64,000 nt of DNA from Mucilaginibacter sp. PAMC 26640 (GCA_001596135.1 CP014773.1:2108001-2172000), one strand, 5' to 3'; numbered from the stretch's first letter, positions 48,780-59,137 are shown. Translations and numbers: made by a program. The notes: generated by a model from the sequence alone, not told the origin.

Positions 48780-51381
48780 TGTACCTTACGCCCTGCTGAT
48801 TAACTTCTGTCAAACTGGTTAGCGCTTTGTATCCATAGATCTGTCCTATTTTGGTGCCAGGGTTTAAAGTAAGCTGTGTGCTCCCTGCCGCACTTGCTAA
48901 TATGATTGACGGCCCGTCGATTCCATCGATTTTTGATGTTTGATGGCTGAAGTTTGTAGTCAAATTCCAATTAAAATCTTTAGACTTTAAAACATTGATA
49001 TTTAACGATGCCTGGAAGCCATTTGACGAGAGGTCTATCGCATTACTTTTGATTTTGTTGGCCCCTGTTGACGGCGAAACGTCTACATCGTATATCACAT
49101 TGTATCCTTTACGTGTCCAGTAGGTGGCGCTGAAATTCAATACTGATAGCCAGTTGCCCGACAGTCCGGTTACAGAAAAATCAGTGCCAAATTCAATCTC
49201 CCTGGACACTTCAACATTTAATGCCGGATTTTTACTTCCATTTTGAAGTGCAAATGAAAGGCTATTCCCTAAGTTTCTTGGATCCAAAACAGGGTATCTG
49301 TCGAAGGCATTCGGCTGTATCCCCGCTTTACCATAAGCAGCCCTCAATTTAAATTCTGGGATTCTACGGCCAAGTCCGCTGTTTTTCCAAAAACCAAACG
49401 ATGACGGACGGATATAAGCGTTTGCATTTGGAAAGGTAAATGGCTTGGATCCCTGGCCAAATGCAGATGAGTAGTCACTGCGAAAGCCGCCGGATACGCC
49501 ACCAAAATCGCCAATGTCTATTTTTTGATTTACAACATACCCGAAAGTTACAAATGGCTCGGTATAATCATACGCAACTGCTTGCGTTTGTGTTTGGTTA
49601 AAGTTATAGATAGGGTAGCTTGGTAAACCTAAGCCATAGGTATCAAACTCCTCGTATTTCTTTTTTCGATAGTCGTATTGTATTAATGTAGATGTGGTAA
49701 TTGGCACATCGATATGAAAATCCTTTTCAAAATCGGTACGGATGGTAGCCGATCCGTTGAAGTTTTGGAAGGTTGTTTTATAGGTATTTTTATTTAATTC
49801 ACCGGTATTGTCACCTGCATAGTTACCAATGAAACTGTTAAGATCCTGAGAGGCAATATTTGCAGATTGGTTTTGGTATATATAATTGGCCTCGCGATTG
49901 CTGTAGTTTAAGCCATATTTTGCATTCAACTCCAAAAACTTATTTACTTTGTAGTTAGCCTGGAAGTTTTGCAAAATATCAACACGATTATCGCGGGTAC
50001 TGCCATATTCGGTATAATAAAACGGATTGTCGCCGTTAACGCTCACTGTGCCTGAATTTAGCGAGAAAGGGTAGGTGCCATCAGCAAGTGTCTGGTTAAA
50101 ATCGTAAAATGGAGAAGCATTAAGTGCATTAAATATACCACCGGAATTGCCTATACCTAAATTTCTGTTAAGCGTATTCCTGATATAGATCAGTTGGGTT
50201 GTAGACCTTAACGTAAATCCTTTAAACAGCTCCATGCCCAAATTGGTTGTTAAGTTAGTGCGGTCGTTATAACCATTGGTACGGATGGTACTTTGCTCGT
50301 GATTATTAGTTACACCAACATTGTAGTCGAATTTTTCTGTAGCACCGGATATATTTACACCATTATTAGTAGTATAAGCGGTTTTAAATAGCTGCTTAAT
50401 GTGGTCATAATACTTAAGATTGGTGCCGTATGCTTTGTTTGCGATATTTAATGGGTTCGACATGGAAGTAGGGTTGCCATTGCCCGATGGGAAAGCCCAT
50501 GTTACACCGGGATAAGTGCCATCCTGATCTAAAGCGATGACATTGCCGCTGTTATCAACAAAGTTACCGTTAGCGTCGGTTTTAAAACTATTTAGTTTAG
50601 CTTGGTGTACATTACCACTGTTGATAATGCTATTGGCTGATACGCTGCTGGAGATCGTGATCTGTGGTTTTCCGAGGTGCCCTTTTTTGGTAAAGATCTG
50701 GATAACACCATTAGCTCCCTGGGCGCCATAAATAGTGGAAGAGGCCGCTCCTTGTACCACCTCTATATGGTCAACATTGGTAAGATCGAGCAAATTGATG
50801 TCGGTTGCGCCTGATTCCACACCATCAACCAATATCATTGGAGAGGTTCCTCTTTGAATGGTGTTAACACCCCTCAACATAATATTTGTGCGCGCTCCTG
50901 GAGTACCGTCAACAGACGAGATCTGTGCGCCCGGAACTTTACCAACCAGCGCCTGGTCGATAGATGCAGTGGGCGTCTGGGGGAGGTTTTTTGATGAAAT
51001 AGCCTCTACGGAAATGCCAAGCTTGGCCTTGCTGGTTGCTACACCAGAACCGGTAACAACAACTTCCGTTAGCAGCCTGTTGGCTGTAGCCAGCTTTACA
51101 TTTACTATCGTGCCTGTGATAGTGACCTCAGTAGTGAGGTAGCCGATAAAGCTGAACGATAATTTGCCGGCACTTATTGGTATGGATAAGGTGTATTTTC
51201 CATCGGCTGATGTTTGCGTGCCGATATTGGTTCCTTTAATACCTACGCTTACACCAGGAATTGGTAAGCCATCGTCCTGAGCAATTACGGTGCCCGTAAT
51301 TGTTCGGGTTTGTGATTGGGCGTATAGGCTGGAGAAGGCCATAACTATCCCAATAAAAATTTTCAGTAAATTTTTTTTCAT
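48742..51381 (-). pseudogene. SusC/RagA-family TonB receptor, truncated at its 3' end
   Basis: The frame gives a signal peptide, a CarboxypepD_reg domain (ITGTVIAQDDGLPIPGVSV), a TonB plug (LPQTPTASIDQALVGKVPGA ... SGATDINLLDLTNVDHIEVV) and most of a barrel, up to residue 879. The end, YIADADLGNYERK, stops where family members continue for roughly 100-200 more residues to an aromatic terminus. Beyond GNYE the sequence belongs to a SusD gene. The loss of the last strands should prevent barrel assembly. No ECF sigma/anti-sigma pair is adjacent. Confidence 0.85.
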
Positions 51382-51897
51382 GAAATTGATCAGTTAGTTA
51401 ATGAATAAAGATTTACAATGTACTATGTAACAATTGAACTACAAACTAGTCCCTCATTTTTATATATAATTCAATAAAAGGGTTTTTAAAGTTAGTTTTT
51501 TATTAAAATTGAATTTATATACGTATTATAATACTTTACTGTTAATTAATTGTGTAATTAATTAAAAATTTGAAAAAAAAATCTGGTTTTCGAGTAAAAT
51601 CGGTTATATTTTTGCGTTTTAACTAAATATTACCCTTATAATAAGTTTTTTTCCAATTTAATTTGAATTTAGGTTAATAAACAGATTTTTATTCTGCTGT
51701 AATGGCTAATTAACGGGCTCTTTGTTAAAAAAAATCTCCTGCCTGTTCAATTTTTATCATGAAAAAATCTAAAATGAAATTTTATGCAAGATTTATCGTT
51801 GAGCGCTCCGTAAATATTTACTGACCATTTACCGGAGATTATCTGAAATGTCGCAATAGCGCTCAATTTCCCCCAAGAATACATCGGAGAATTTTTC
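51382..51897. other. Very AT-rich gene-free region upstream of susC and the acyl-CoA dehydrogenase gene
   Basis: About 515 bp, strongly AT-rich from 51400 to 51760, with many T and A runs. No coding frame I trust and no clean TAnnTTTG promoter are present. It separates two divergent transcription units. Confidence 0.55.
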
Positions 51898-51935
51898 AAC
51901 TTTAATTTACTATGCATGCATAGTAAATTAAAGTT
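51898..51935. promoter_or_regulatory. 38-bp perfect palindrome, probable operator of the acyl-CoA dehydrogenase gene
   Basis: The arms AACTTTAATTTACTATGCA and TGCATAGTAAATTAAAGTT are perfect complements with no loop. It ends 40 bp before the ATG at 51976, over the likely -33 region of the promoter (TATATTTA follows at about 51945). A long, loopless palindrome suits a dimeric repressor such as a TetR/FadR type (inference). Confidence 0.65.
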
Positions 51936-51975
51936 AACTTGTATATTTACCGCAACCAATATAATTTACTTTACA

Positions 51976-53148
51976 ATGGATCATTTACTTACCGACACAC
52001 CTGCGGGCTATGATTTTTCTATCAGCGATAATCAAAAAATGATAGGCCAGATGGCTAAAGACTTTGCTGAGAAACATATTCGCCCCAATGTAATGACCTG
52101 GGACGAGCAGCAAGAATTTCCGCTGGAACTGTTTAAGCTGCTGGGCGAAAGCGGTATGATGGGTGTGCTGGTTCCGGAAGAATACGGCGGCTCGGGCTTT
52201 GGTTATGCCGAGTATGTGACGGTTATCGTAGAGATCGCTAAGGTTTGCGGATCAATAGGTTTGTCGGTAGCTGCGCATAACTCCTTATGCACAGGGCATA
52301 TCCTGGCTTTCGCCAGCGAAGCGCAAAAACAGCGCTGGCTACCCAAACTGGCCACTGCAGAATGGTTGGGCGCGTGGGGCTTAACGGAAGCTAATACCGG
52401 GAGCGATGCCATGGGTATGAATACCACAGCTGTACTAGATGGTGACCATTACATAGTTAACGGATCAAAAAACTGGATAACGCATGGCAAATCTGGCGAT
52501 GTAGCGGTTGTGATGGTGCGCACCGGTGATAAAGGCGATAGCCACGGCATCTCTGCTTTAGTAATTGAGCGAGGCACCCCCGGCTTTAGCGCGGGTAAAA
52601 AAGAGAATAAGCTAGGCATGCGTGCATCAGAAACGACCGAAATGATTTTTGATAATTGCCGCGTACCGAAAGAAAATTTGCTGGGTGCAGCAGGCGAAGG
52701 GTTTAAACAGGCGATGAAAGTACTGGATGGCGGCCGGATTTCAATTGCGGCTTTGTCGTTGGGTATTGCCAAAGGAGCTTTTGAAGCTGCGGTTGCTTAT
52801 TCGAAAGAGCGGCACCAGTTTGGGCAGCCTATCAGCAGTTTCCAGGGAATCTCTTTCAAACTGGCAGATATGGCTACCGAAATTGAGGCAGCCGAACTGT
52901 TAATTATGCAGGCTGCGGATTTTAAAAACCGGCACCTGCCGGTAACTAAACAATCGGCCATGGCTAAATACTTCGCATCAGAAGTAGCCGTGCGCTGCGC
53001 CAATGAAGCCGTACAGATCTTCGGCGGATATGGTTACACCAAGGATTTTCCTGTTGAAAAATTCTATCGCGATGCCAAATTGTGTACCATAGGCGAGGGT
53101 ACATCCGAGATCCAGAAAATAGTGATCGCCCGGGAGGTACTTAAGTAG
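51976..53148 (+). CDS. Acyl-CoA dehydrogenase
   Basis: A 390-aa flavoenzyme that introduces the alpha-beta double bond in acyl-CoA during fatty-acid or branched-chain amino-acid breakdown. I chose ATG 51976 (MDHLLTDTPAGYDFSISDNQ); an earlier in-frame ATG lies inside the palindrome. Family blocks are present: WLGAWGLTEANTGSDA, KLGMRASETTEMIFDNC, and the C-terminal QIFGGYGYTKDFPVEKFYRDAK followed by TIGEGTSEIQK, where the Glu of GEGTSEIQ is part of the active site. Length is usual. Single gene. Confidence 0.96.
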   Translation: MDHLLTDTPAGYDFSISDNQKMIGQMAKDFAEKHIRPNVMTWDEQQEFPLELFKLLGESGMMGVLVPEEYGGSGFGYAEYVTVIVEIAKVCGSIGLSVAAHNSLCTGHILAFASEAQKQRWLPKLATAEWLGAWGLTEANTGSDAMGMNTTAVLDGDHYIVNGSKNWITHGKSGDVAVVMVRTGDKGDSHGISALVIERGTPGFSAGKKENKLGMRASETTEMIFDNCRVPKENLLGAAGEGFKQAMKVLDGGRISIAALSLGIAKGAFEAAVAYSKERHQFGQPISSFQGISFKLADMATEIEAAELLIMQAADFKNRHLPVTKQSAMAKYFASEVAVRCANEAVQIFGGYGYTKDFPVEKFYRDAKLCTIGEGTSEIQKIVIAREVLK

Positions 53149-53161
53149 GGTATTATTTTTC

Positions 53162-53490
53162 CACAGCCATCGTGCCGGATTATTTCGGCATCGCAGGTGC
53201 AAAGTATGCAGGGTGTAAATAGCAACGCTTTTTAAATTTCCCCTGCCGTCGTGCCGAATTTATTTCGGCATCCCACGTGCAAGGTATGCAGCATGACGGC
53301 GTTGGAGGGAATTCGGTAGTATTCAGCGTCGCCTTCAAATTATCCAACAAAGGACTATTTCCCTGCCGTCGTGCCGAATTTATTTCGGCATCCCACGTGC
53401 AAGGTATGCAGCATTACGGCAGCTATACTTTCAAAATATCCCCCAGCCGTCGTGCCGAATTTATTTCGGCATCCCACGTGCAAGGTATTC
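53162..53490. repeat. Four REP-like palindromes left of the GIY-YIG gene
   Basis: Copies at about 53162-53215 (degenerate), 53241-53300, 53361-53420 and 53441-53490 read GCCGTCGTGCCGAATTT then ATTTCGGCATCCCACGTGC then AAGGTATGCAGCATGACGGC. The core hairpin is TGCCGAA-TTTAT-TTCGGCA, nested in an outer pair GCCGTC/GACGGC. The last copy ends 6 bp from the stop codon of the GIY-YIG gene. Confidence 0.9.
53291..53420. repeat. Left member of a 130-bp direct repeat flanking the GIY-YIG block
   Basis: The segment GCATGACGGCGTTGGAGGG ... CAGCATTACGGC is matched at 54359-54488 with about 8 differences in 130 bp. Between the two copies lie a further repeat, the GIY-YIG gene and the 78-bp tandem array. 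Confidence 0.85.
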
Positions 53491-53495
53491 GTTGG

Positions 53496-53795
53496 TTATT
53501 CTATTTCCAATTCGGCTTTCAGATCCTTCATCTCTGGATTTATAGATTTAATGAGGTTGATCTTCCATTCTTTGTGCCAGTTTTTCAATTGTTTCTCACG
53601 GTCGATAGCATCAGTGATGAGATGGAAATATTCATAATAAACCAAGTAGTATAACTTGTATTTTTTTACAAATTCAGACCCTTCATCATTTACATGTTGC
53701 CATACTCTGGTCCGTAAATCTGAAGTTACCCCGATATAAAACGTGGTTCGGTATGCGTTAGTCATGATGTAAACATGGGGCTCTTTATACTGCAT
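53496..53795 (-). CDS. Small GIY-YIG family endonuclease embedded in repeats
   Basis: A 99-aa stand-alone GIY-YIG nuclease of the COG2827 (UvrC N-terminal-like) type. The motif is VYIMTN ... TFYIGVTSDLRTRVWQH, with the catalytic Arg in DLRTR and the catalytic Glu in AIDREKQLKNW. The C terminus is KWKINLIKSINPEMKDL, usual for the family. It has no added DNA-binding domain. Repeats flank it: a REP copy ends 6 bp past its stop, and the tandem array begins 70 bp before its start. The family's role is unclear in bacteria; the position suggests a link to the repeats (hypothesis). Confidence 0.88.
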   Translation of the reverse strand: MQYKEPHVYIMTNAYRTTFYIGVTSDLRTRVWQHVNDEGSEFVKKYKLYYLVYYEYFHLITDAIDREKQLKNWHKEWKINLIKSINPEMKDLKAELEIE

Positions 53796-53864
53796 AAGGT
53801 TCTAGGTTTTAGTTATAAAGGGGTAAGGTAATAATAATCTAAGTGCCAAACGGCAATCTGTCCG

Positions 53865-54385
53865 GTGGGGTGCCGAAATGTATTCGGCATGACGGCGTTG
53901 GAGATGGCGGGGCGGCGGGCTTTGCTAGTGGCAACCTGTCCTGTGGGGTGCCGAAATGAATTCGGCATGACGGCGTTGGAGGTGGCGGGGCGGCGGGCTT
54001 TGCTAGTGGCAACCTGTCCGGTGGGGTGCCGAAATATATTCGGCATGACGGCGTTGGAGGTGGCGGGGCGGCGGGCTTTGCTAGTGGCAACCTGTCCTGT
54101 GGGGTGCCGAAATGAATTCGGCGTGACGGCACGCGGGAGGTGGCGGGGCGGCGGGGCTTTTAAAGGTGGCAACCTGTCCCGTGGGGTGCCGAAATATATT
54201 CGGCATGACGGCGTTGGAGGTGGCGGGGCGGCGGGCTTTGCTAGTGGCAACCTGTCCTGTGGGGTGCCGAAATGAATTCGGCATGACGGCGTTGGAGGTG
54301 GCGGGGCGGCGGGCTTTGCTAGTGGCAACCTGTCCTGTGGGGTGCCGAAATGAATTCGGCATGACGGCGTTGGAGGGCATTCGAT
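53865..54385. repeat. Seven-unit tandem array of a 78-bp palindrome-bearing repeat
   Basis: Units start with GTGGGGTGCCGAAAT at 53865, 53943, 54021, 54099, 54181, 54259 and 54337; spacing is 78 bp except 82 after the fourth. Each holds the hairpin TGCCGAA-N5-TTCGGCA followed by ATGACGGCGTTGGAGGTGG then CGGGGCGGCGGGC. The loop varies (ATGTA, ATGAA, ATATA) and the arms do not. Read on the minus strand the unit is the same family as the 38.9-kb copies, including CCCACAGGACA. Because 78 is divisible by three, long open frames with 26-residue repeats appear on both strands; I do not regard them as genes. The fourth unit is altered. Confidence 0.92.
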
Positions 54386-54488
54386 AGTAGTCAGCTTCGG
54401 CTTCAAATTATCCAACAAAGGACTATCCCCCTGCCGTCGTGCCGAATTTATTTCGGCATCCCACGTGCAAGGTATGCAGCATGACGGC
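54359..54488. repeat. Right member of the 130-bp direct repeat
   Basis: Partner of 53291-53420. It contains the last REP palindrome of the cluster (54429-54488). Confidence 0.85.
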
Positions 54489-54626
54489 TTTTGGGGCGGA
54501 GCGGGAGGTGATCCTTGGGGATTTTACTGGCTAATGAGCCCAGTCGCTTCAGGTATAAAATGTTAGTTTATTTTTTTGATGAGTTAATCAGGGTGGTCTA
54601 TCTTTGGTAGCACTAATTTCTCCTAA

Positions 54627-55007
54627 TTGAAAAAAGTTATCTTTTTATTTTATAACCATTATAACCAGGGCTTCGGGCGAAGATTTGCCTATCAAAGCGC
54701 ATTGTGGGCTGTATTAACGGTGGGCCTGATTAACGCTTTTTCGTTGATGCTGTATGTGAATTTTGCCTTACTTAAAACTTACAGTTACCTAAACCGGCGA
54801 AGCTGGGAGCAAAACCTTATCGTGATCTGTTTGAGTTGCCTTGTGCTTGGCTACCATGTGTTTTGGCTGCTTTATAAAAAGGAGAAGATCGAGGCACTTC
54901 ATTACACTACTGAAGATATTAAAAGGAGCGGCAGGTATCTCATCGTTTATATAATCGTTTCAATCATTGTGTTATTGCTGGTCATCAAAGATCATTACGC
55001 GCTGTAA
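54627..55007 (+). CDS. Hypothetical membrane protein
   Basis: A 126-aa protein with three likely membrane segments (about 25-48, 62-82 and 104-121) and a basic N terminus. The only good start is TTG 54627 (MKKVIFLFYNHYNQG). It resembles small membrane proteins of unknown role in this group. I do not recognise the family. It has no obvious operon partner. Confidence 0.6.
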   Translation: MKKVIFLFYNHYNQGFGRRFAYQSALWAVLTVGLINAFSLMLYVNFALLKTYSYLNRRSWEQNLIVICLSCLVLGYHVFWLLYKKEKIEALHYTTEDIKRSGRYLIVYIIVSIIVLLLVIKDHYAL

Positions 55008-55093
55008 TATTGCCCGATTAGGAGGACGGCTAACTTCTTCATTTATTAAAGGGTATTGAAAAATCTAATCTATAGTTTATTAATCTGAAAATA

Positions 55094-55345
55094 TTAGGGT
55101 TTGATCTTCACAGGAATTGCATCTACATAGTAAAAGGCACTGCGATCTACATTTTTAATGTTTACCTCCATCGGTCCATCGGTTTTGCTAATATGCACAT
55201 TCAGACTGCCATCGGCATTTAAGGGGATAGATGCGTATTTTTTATTGTCGGCCATGGCAGGTGTAATACTGTTTTTCACCAGGTTAATGGTTAGTGCTAC
55301 TGCGATAATGGTTAGCATGATTTTGGTGTAAAGGTCGGTTTTCAT
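55094..55345 (-). CDS. Small hypothetical protein with one membrane helix
   Basis: An 83-aa protein starting MKTDLYTKIMLTIIAVALTINLV, a short basic start and a single hydrophobic helix (8-26), then a soluble part (KKYASIPLNADGSLNVHIS ... NIKNVDRSAFYYVDAIPVKIK) that looks beta-rich. Similar proteins are frequent in Sphingobacteriaceae; function unknown. I chose ATG 55345 over an earlier in-frame start seven residues upstream. Confidence 0.65.
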   Translation of the reverse strand: MKTDLYTKIMLTIIAVALTINLVKNSITPAMADNKKYASIPLNADGSLNVHISKTDGPMEVNIKNVDRSAFYYVDAIPVKIKP

Positions 55346-55903
55346 GTGAGTTGGTTTTGTTAACACCTAAAGTAAGCTTTTAATACCGGGTTTGTAAGTA
55401 TTATAGTTTTTTACTATTTGCTTTCAAGACCTGGGCTTAGTTTAAAATTTGAGAAAGGTAGCGATGGAAAGATGACGAAATATTTTATGAATGGGATAAA
55501 GATGGGGTGGGTGAGGGAGTGATTTTAATGCGTTTACCCGAGCTTAAGGTTGTTGGTGAAAACACTCAACAACAGCGGAATCTCAGAAACACCACCAGTT
55601 TTACTTGCAGGTGCTTCCATAAATACCCTGTTCGGGGGCAGTCGGGCGTGTTTTTGATGTTTGCCCATAAACAGACCGCGAACAAAAATACAGTTCAAAA
55701 GCCCCAAAATTTGCAATAAGGATGAAAGTGGATACCGGCCCTGCGGCTAATGCCATGTGCGCGTATGAACGTACAGCCTGGGCCGAAGGCATTGCCCATA
55801 TTGTGTTTACTGCAATTAATGTAGTTTAAAGCTTTAAAACTCCGGCATTTTAGCACTCGCCCCACCTAATCAACCTATTACAAAAACTTTTTATGGCAAG
55901 CCC
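55346..55903. other. Gene-free stretch before the str operon
   Basis: About 560 bp. Short overlapping frames exist but none has a signal, conserved motif or codon pattern that I trust. Confidence 0.5.
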
Positions 55904-55933
55904 TTGAAAATCAAAAAATACTACCTACCTTTG
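55904..55933 (+). promoter_or_regulatory. Consensus promoter of the rpsL operon
   Basis: TTG (55904-55906) and TACCTTTG (55926-55933) are 19 bp apart, an exact match to the Bacteroidota vegetative consensus. The leader to rpsL is about 40 nt. Confidence 0.88.
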
Positions 55934-55978
55934 CAGTCCTTAAAATAAGGATAAAACAGTAAATACAAAAAGGAAAAA

Positions 55979-56401
55979 ATGCCTACTATTCAGCAATTAG
56001 TTAGAAAAGGTAGAGTAGCTCTGGTTGACAAGAGTAAGTCACCAGCGTTGGACAGCTGTCCACAGCGAAGAGGCGTGTGCACCCGTGTGTACACCACTAC
56101 CCCTAAAAAACCAAACTCAGCAATGCGTAAAGTTGCACGTGTGCGCCTTACAAATGGTAAAGAAGTTAATGCCTACATCCCAGGAGAGGGCCACAACTTA
56201 CAAGAACACTCAATTGTTTTGATCCGTGGTGGTCGTGTTAAAGATTTACCGGGTGTACGTTACCACATTATCCGTGGTGCGTTAGATACATCAGGTGTTG
56301 CGGGCCGTAATCAACGCCGCTCTAAATACGGAACTAAACGCCCTAAACCAGGACAGGCAGCTGCTCCAACTAAGGGTGCACCAGCTAAGAAGAAAAAATA
56401 A
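55979..56401 (+). CDS. rpsL: 30S ribosomal protein S12
   Basis: S12 sits at the decoding centre. The 140-aa protein carries the invariant [21 protein letters not shown], with the Lys at the streptomycin site unchanged, and the [11 protein letters not shown] segment. The C terminus has a Lys/Ala-rich tail. First gene of the str operon; rpsG follows after 19 bp. Confidence 0.99.
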   Translation: MPTIQQLVRKGRVALVDKSKSPALDSCPQRRGVCTRVYTTTPKKPNSAMRKVARVRLTNGKEVNAYIPGEGHNLQEHSIVLIRGGRVKDLPGVRYHIIRGALDTSGVAGRNQRRSKYGTKRPKPGQAAAPTKGAPAKKKK

Positions 56402-56420
56402 TTAAAGGAGGATAGTAATA

Positions 56421-56888
56421 ATGAGAAAGTCAAAACCTAAAAAAAGAATCCTTCTTCCTGATCCAAAATTCAATGATGTTTTGGTAACCAGGTTTGTAAA
56501 TAACATGATGTTCGACGGTAAAAAATCTACCGCCTACACTATATTCTATAATGCAATTGATATTGTTGAAAAGAAAACCAGCGAAAACGGTTTAGATAGC
56601 TGGAAAAAAGCTTTAAACAATGTAATGCCTGCTGTTGAAGTAAAAAGCCGCCGTGTTGGTGGTGCAAACTTCCAGGTACCTACCGAGGTTCGCCCGGAAC
56701 GTAAAGTTGCTTTGGGTATGAAATGGTTAATCAGCTATGCCCGTCGTCGTGGAGAAAAAACGATGATGGAGAAATTAGCCGGTGAGATCATCTCTGCTGC
56801 TAAAGGTGAAGGTGCTGCTGTGAAGAAGAAAGAAGATACGCACAAAATGGCTGAAGCCAACAAAGCGTTTTCTCACTTCCGTTTCTAA
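56421..56888 (+). CDS. rpsG: 30S ribosomal protein S7
   Basis: S7 nucleates assembly of the 30S head. The 155-aa protein starts [20 protein letters not shown] and includes [20 protein letters not shown], both family hallmarks. It follows rpsL and is followed by fusA after 146 bp occupied by an inverted-repeat element. Confidence 0.99.
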   Translation: MRKSKPKKRILLPDPKFNDVLVTRFVNNMMFDGKKSTAYTIFYNAIDIVEKKTSENGLDSWKKALNNVMPAVEVKSRRVGGANFQVPTEVRPERKVALGMKWLISYARRRGEKTMMEKLAGEIISAAKGEGAAVKKKEDTHKMAEANKAFSHFRF

Positions 56889-56890
56889 AA

Positions 56891-57015
56891 AATTAGTGAT
56901 TGAGTGAATTAAGGAATTAGTGATTTGGTAACATTATGCTAATCAGTAATTCGTTAATTCGCTCTTTCATTTAAAAATTAGTATTGGCGAAGCAAAATTC
57001 ACTCAATCACTAATT
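56891..57015. repeat. Inverted-repeat element between rpsG and fusA
   Basis: The first 20 bp (56891-56910, AATTAGTGATTGAG...) are the exact complement of 56996-57015 (...CTCAATCACTAATT). The interior also repeats AATTAGTGAT and ATTCGTTAATTCG. The whole spacer can fold into one long hairpin and fits no gene. Confidence 0.8.
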
Positions 57016-57034
57016 CACTAATTCAATAATTAAT

Positions 57035-59137
57035 ATGTCAAGAGATCTAAGATATACAAGAAACATAGGTATTGCCGCTCACATTGATGCCGGTAAAACC
57101 ACTACAACAGAGCGTATATTGTACTACTCGGGTGTGAGCCACAAAATTGGCGAGGTACACGAGGGTGCAGCTACAATGGACTGGATGGCACAGGAGCAGG
57201 AACGTGGTATTACCATAACCTCTGCTGCAACCACCGTAGATTGGAATTACAGGGGCCAAAAATATCATATCAACATTATTGATACACCAGGACACGTGGA
57301 TTTCACCGTTGAGGTGAACCGTTCACTGCGTGTATTAGATGGTTTGGTATTTTTGTTTTCGGCAGTTGATGGTGTTGAGCCACAATCTGAAACCAACTGG
57401 CGCCTTGCTAATAACTACAATGTTGCCCGTATTGGTTTCGTTAATAAAATGGACCGTAGCGGTGCAGACTTTTTAAATGTTGTAAAACAGGTAAAAAGCA
57501 TGTTAGGCAGCAACGCTGTTCCTTTGCAGTTACCTATCGGTTCTGAAGAGAAATTTCAGGGTGTTGTTGACTTGATCAACTGGAGAGGTATTGTTTGGAA
57601 TGAGCATGATAAAGGTATGACCTTTACCGAAGTGCCTATACCTGCGGATATGATCGAAGAAGCTACAGAGTGGAGAGAGAAATTGCTTGAATCTGTTGCT
57701 GATTACGATGAAACTTTGATGGAGAAATTCTTCGAAGCTCCTGAATCAATCACTGAACGCGAAATTTTAGATGCATTGCGTAAAGCTGTGTTGGATGCTA
57801 AAATTGTGCCTATGGTTTGCGGTTCATCTTTCAAAAACAAAGGTGTACAAACCATGCTTGATTACGTGATGGAATTGCTTCCTTCACCTATGGATGTAGA
57901 AGGTATCATTGGTACCAACCCTGATACTGGCGAAGAAATTCTACGCAGACCATCAGAAAAAGAGCCGTTTGCAGCTTTAGCATTTAAAATTGCAACCGAT
58001 CCTTTCGTAGGTCGTTTATGCTTTATCCGCGTTTATTCAGGTAACCTGGAAGCAGGTTCATATGTGCATAACATGCGTTCTGATAACAAAGAGCGTATCA
58101 GCCGTATCTTCCAGATGCACGCTAACAAGCAAAACCCTATCCCTAATGTGGGTGCAGGTGATATTGCTGCGGTAGTGGGCTTTAAGGATATTAAAACAGG
58201 TGATACCCTTTGCGACGAGAAACACCCGATCATCCTTGAATCTATGAATTTCCCTGAGCCGGTAATTGGTTTAGCTATTGAGCCTAAAACACAGGCCGAC
58301 GTAGATAAATTAGGTTTGGCACTTGGTAAATTAGCAGAAGAGGATCCAACCTTCCACGTAAAATCTGACGAAGAAACCGGCCAAACCGTTATTAGCGGTA
58401 TGGGTGAGCTTCACTTGGATATCATCATGGACCGTTTAAAACGTGAGTTTAAAGTAGAGGTTAACCAGGGTGCTCCGCAAGTAGCTTACAAGGAATCTAT
58501 CACAGGTACCGTTCAACACCGCGAAACTTACAAGAAACAAACCGGTGGTCGTGGTAAATTTGCCGATATCCAGGTAATACTGTCACCAAACGATGAAGGT
58601 AAAGAAGGCTTGCAGTTTGTGAATGAAATCAGCGGTGGTTCTATCCCACGTGAGTTTATTCCATCTGTAGAAAAAGGCTTCGCTGCTTCTATGGCGAATG
58701 GTGTATTGGCCGGTTACCCGTTAACCAGTTTAAAGGTACGTTTAATTGATGGTTCGTTCCACGCAGTCGATTCAGATGCGCTGTCTTTTGAGATCGCAGC
58801 AAAATCTGCTTACCGTGAAGCGTTGCCAAGATGTAAACCAGTATTGTTAGAGCCGATCATGAAAATCGAGATCCTTACCCCGGAAGAAAACATGGGTGAT
58901 GTAATCGGTGACATGAACCGTCGTCGTGGCCAGCTTTTGGGTATGGATTCACGCGCAGGTGCTCAGGTAATTAAAGCTACTGTACCACTTTCAGAAATGT
59001 TTGGTTATGTAACCCAGTTACGTACCATTACCTCTGGCCGTGCTACTTCAACCATGGAGTTTGATCACTATGCTGAAGCACCACGTAACGTACAGGAAGA
59101 AGTAGTTGCTAAAGTAAAAGGCAAAAAGAACAGCTAA
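57035..59137 (+). CDS. fusA: Translation elongation factor G
   Basis: EF-G drives ribosome translocation by GTP hydrolysis. The 700-aa protein has the P-loop [12 protein letters not shown] (residues about 15-26), the switch II block DTPGHVDFT and NKMD, then domains II-V including [16 protein letters not shown]. Length and order are standard. Third gene of the str operon. Confidence 0.99.
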   Translation: MSRDLRYTRNIGIAAHIDAGKTTTTERILYYSGVSHKIGEVHEGAATMDWMAQEQERGITITSAATTVDWNYRGQKYHINIIDTPGHVDFTVEVNRSLRVLDGLVFLFSAVDGVEPQSETNWRLANNYNVARIGFVNKMDRSGADFLNVVKQVKSMLGSNAVPLQLPIGSEEKFQGVVDLINWRGIVWNEHDKGMTFTEVPIPADMIEEATEWREKLLESVADYDETLMEKFFEAPESITEREILDALRKAVLDAKIVPMVCGSSFKNKGVQTMLDYVMELLPSPMDVEGIIGTNPDTGEEILRRPSEKEPFAALAFKIATDPFVGRLCFIRVYSGNLEAGSYVHNMRSDNKERISRIFQMHANKQNPIPNVGAGDIAAVVGFKDIKTGDTLCDEKHPIILESMNFPEPVIGLAIEPKTQADVDKLGLALGKLAEEDPTFHVKSDEETGQTVISGMGELHLDIIMDRLKREFKVEVNQGAPQVAYKESITGTVQHRETYKKQTGGRGKFADIQVILSPNDEGKEGLQFVNEISGGSIPREFIPSVEKGFAASMANGVLAGYPLTSLKVRLIDGSFHAVDSDALSFEIAAKSAYREALPRCKPVLLEPIMKIEILTPEENMGDVIGDMNRRRGQLLGMDSRAGAQVIKATVPLSEMFGYVTQLRTITSGRATSTMEFDHYAEAPRNVQEEVVAKVKGKKNS

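Noticed and set aside
51747..51959. 70-codon frame across the AT-rich gap and palindrome
   Set aside because: It runs through the palindrome and the putative promoter, has poor codon use and no recognisable motif.
53813..54418. Long repetitive open frames (up to 201 codons) across the 78-bp array on both strands
   Set aside because: The unit is 78 bp, so any frame without a stop repeats openly. The sequence is dominated by palindromes, frames exist on both strands and no start or signal is convincing.
55507..55829. Short frames before rpsL, including a 35-codon frame at 55722
   Set aside because: No signal, motif or start context. Overlapping frames on both strands indicate chance.
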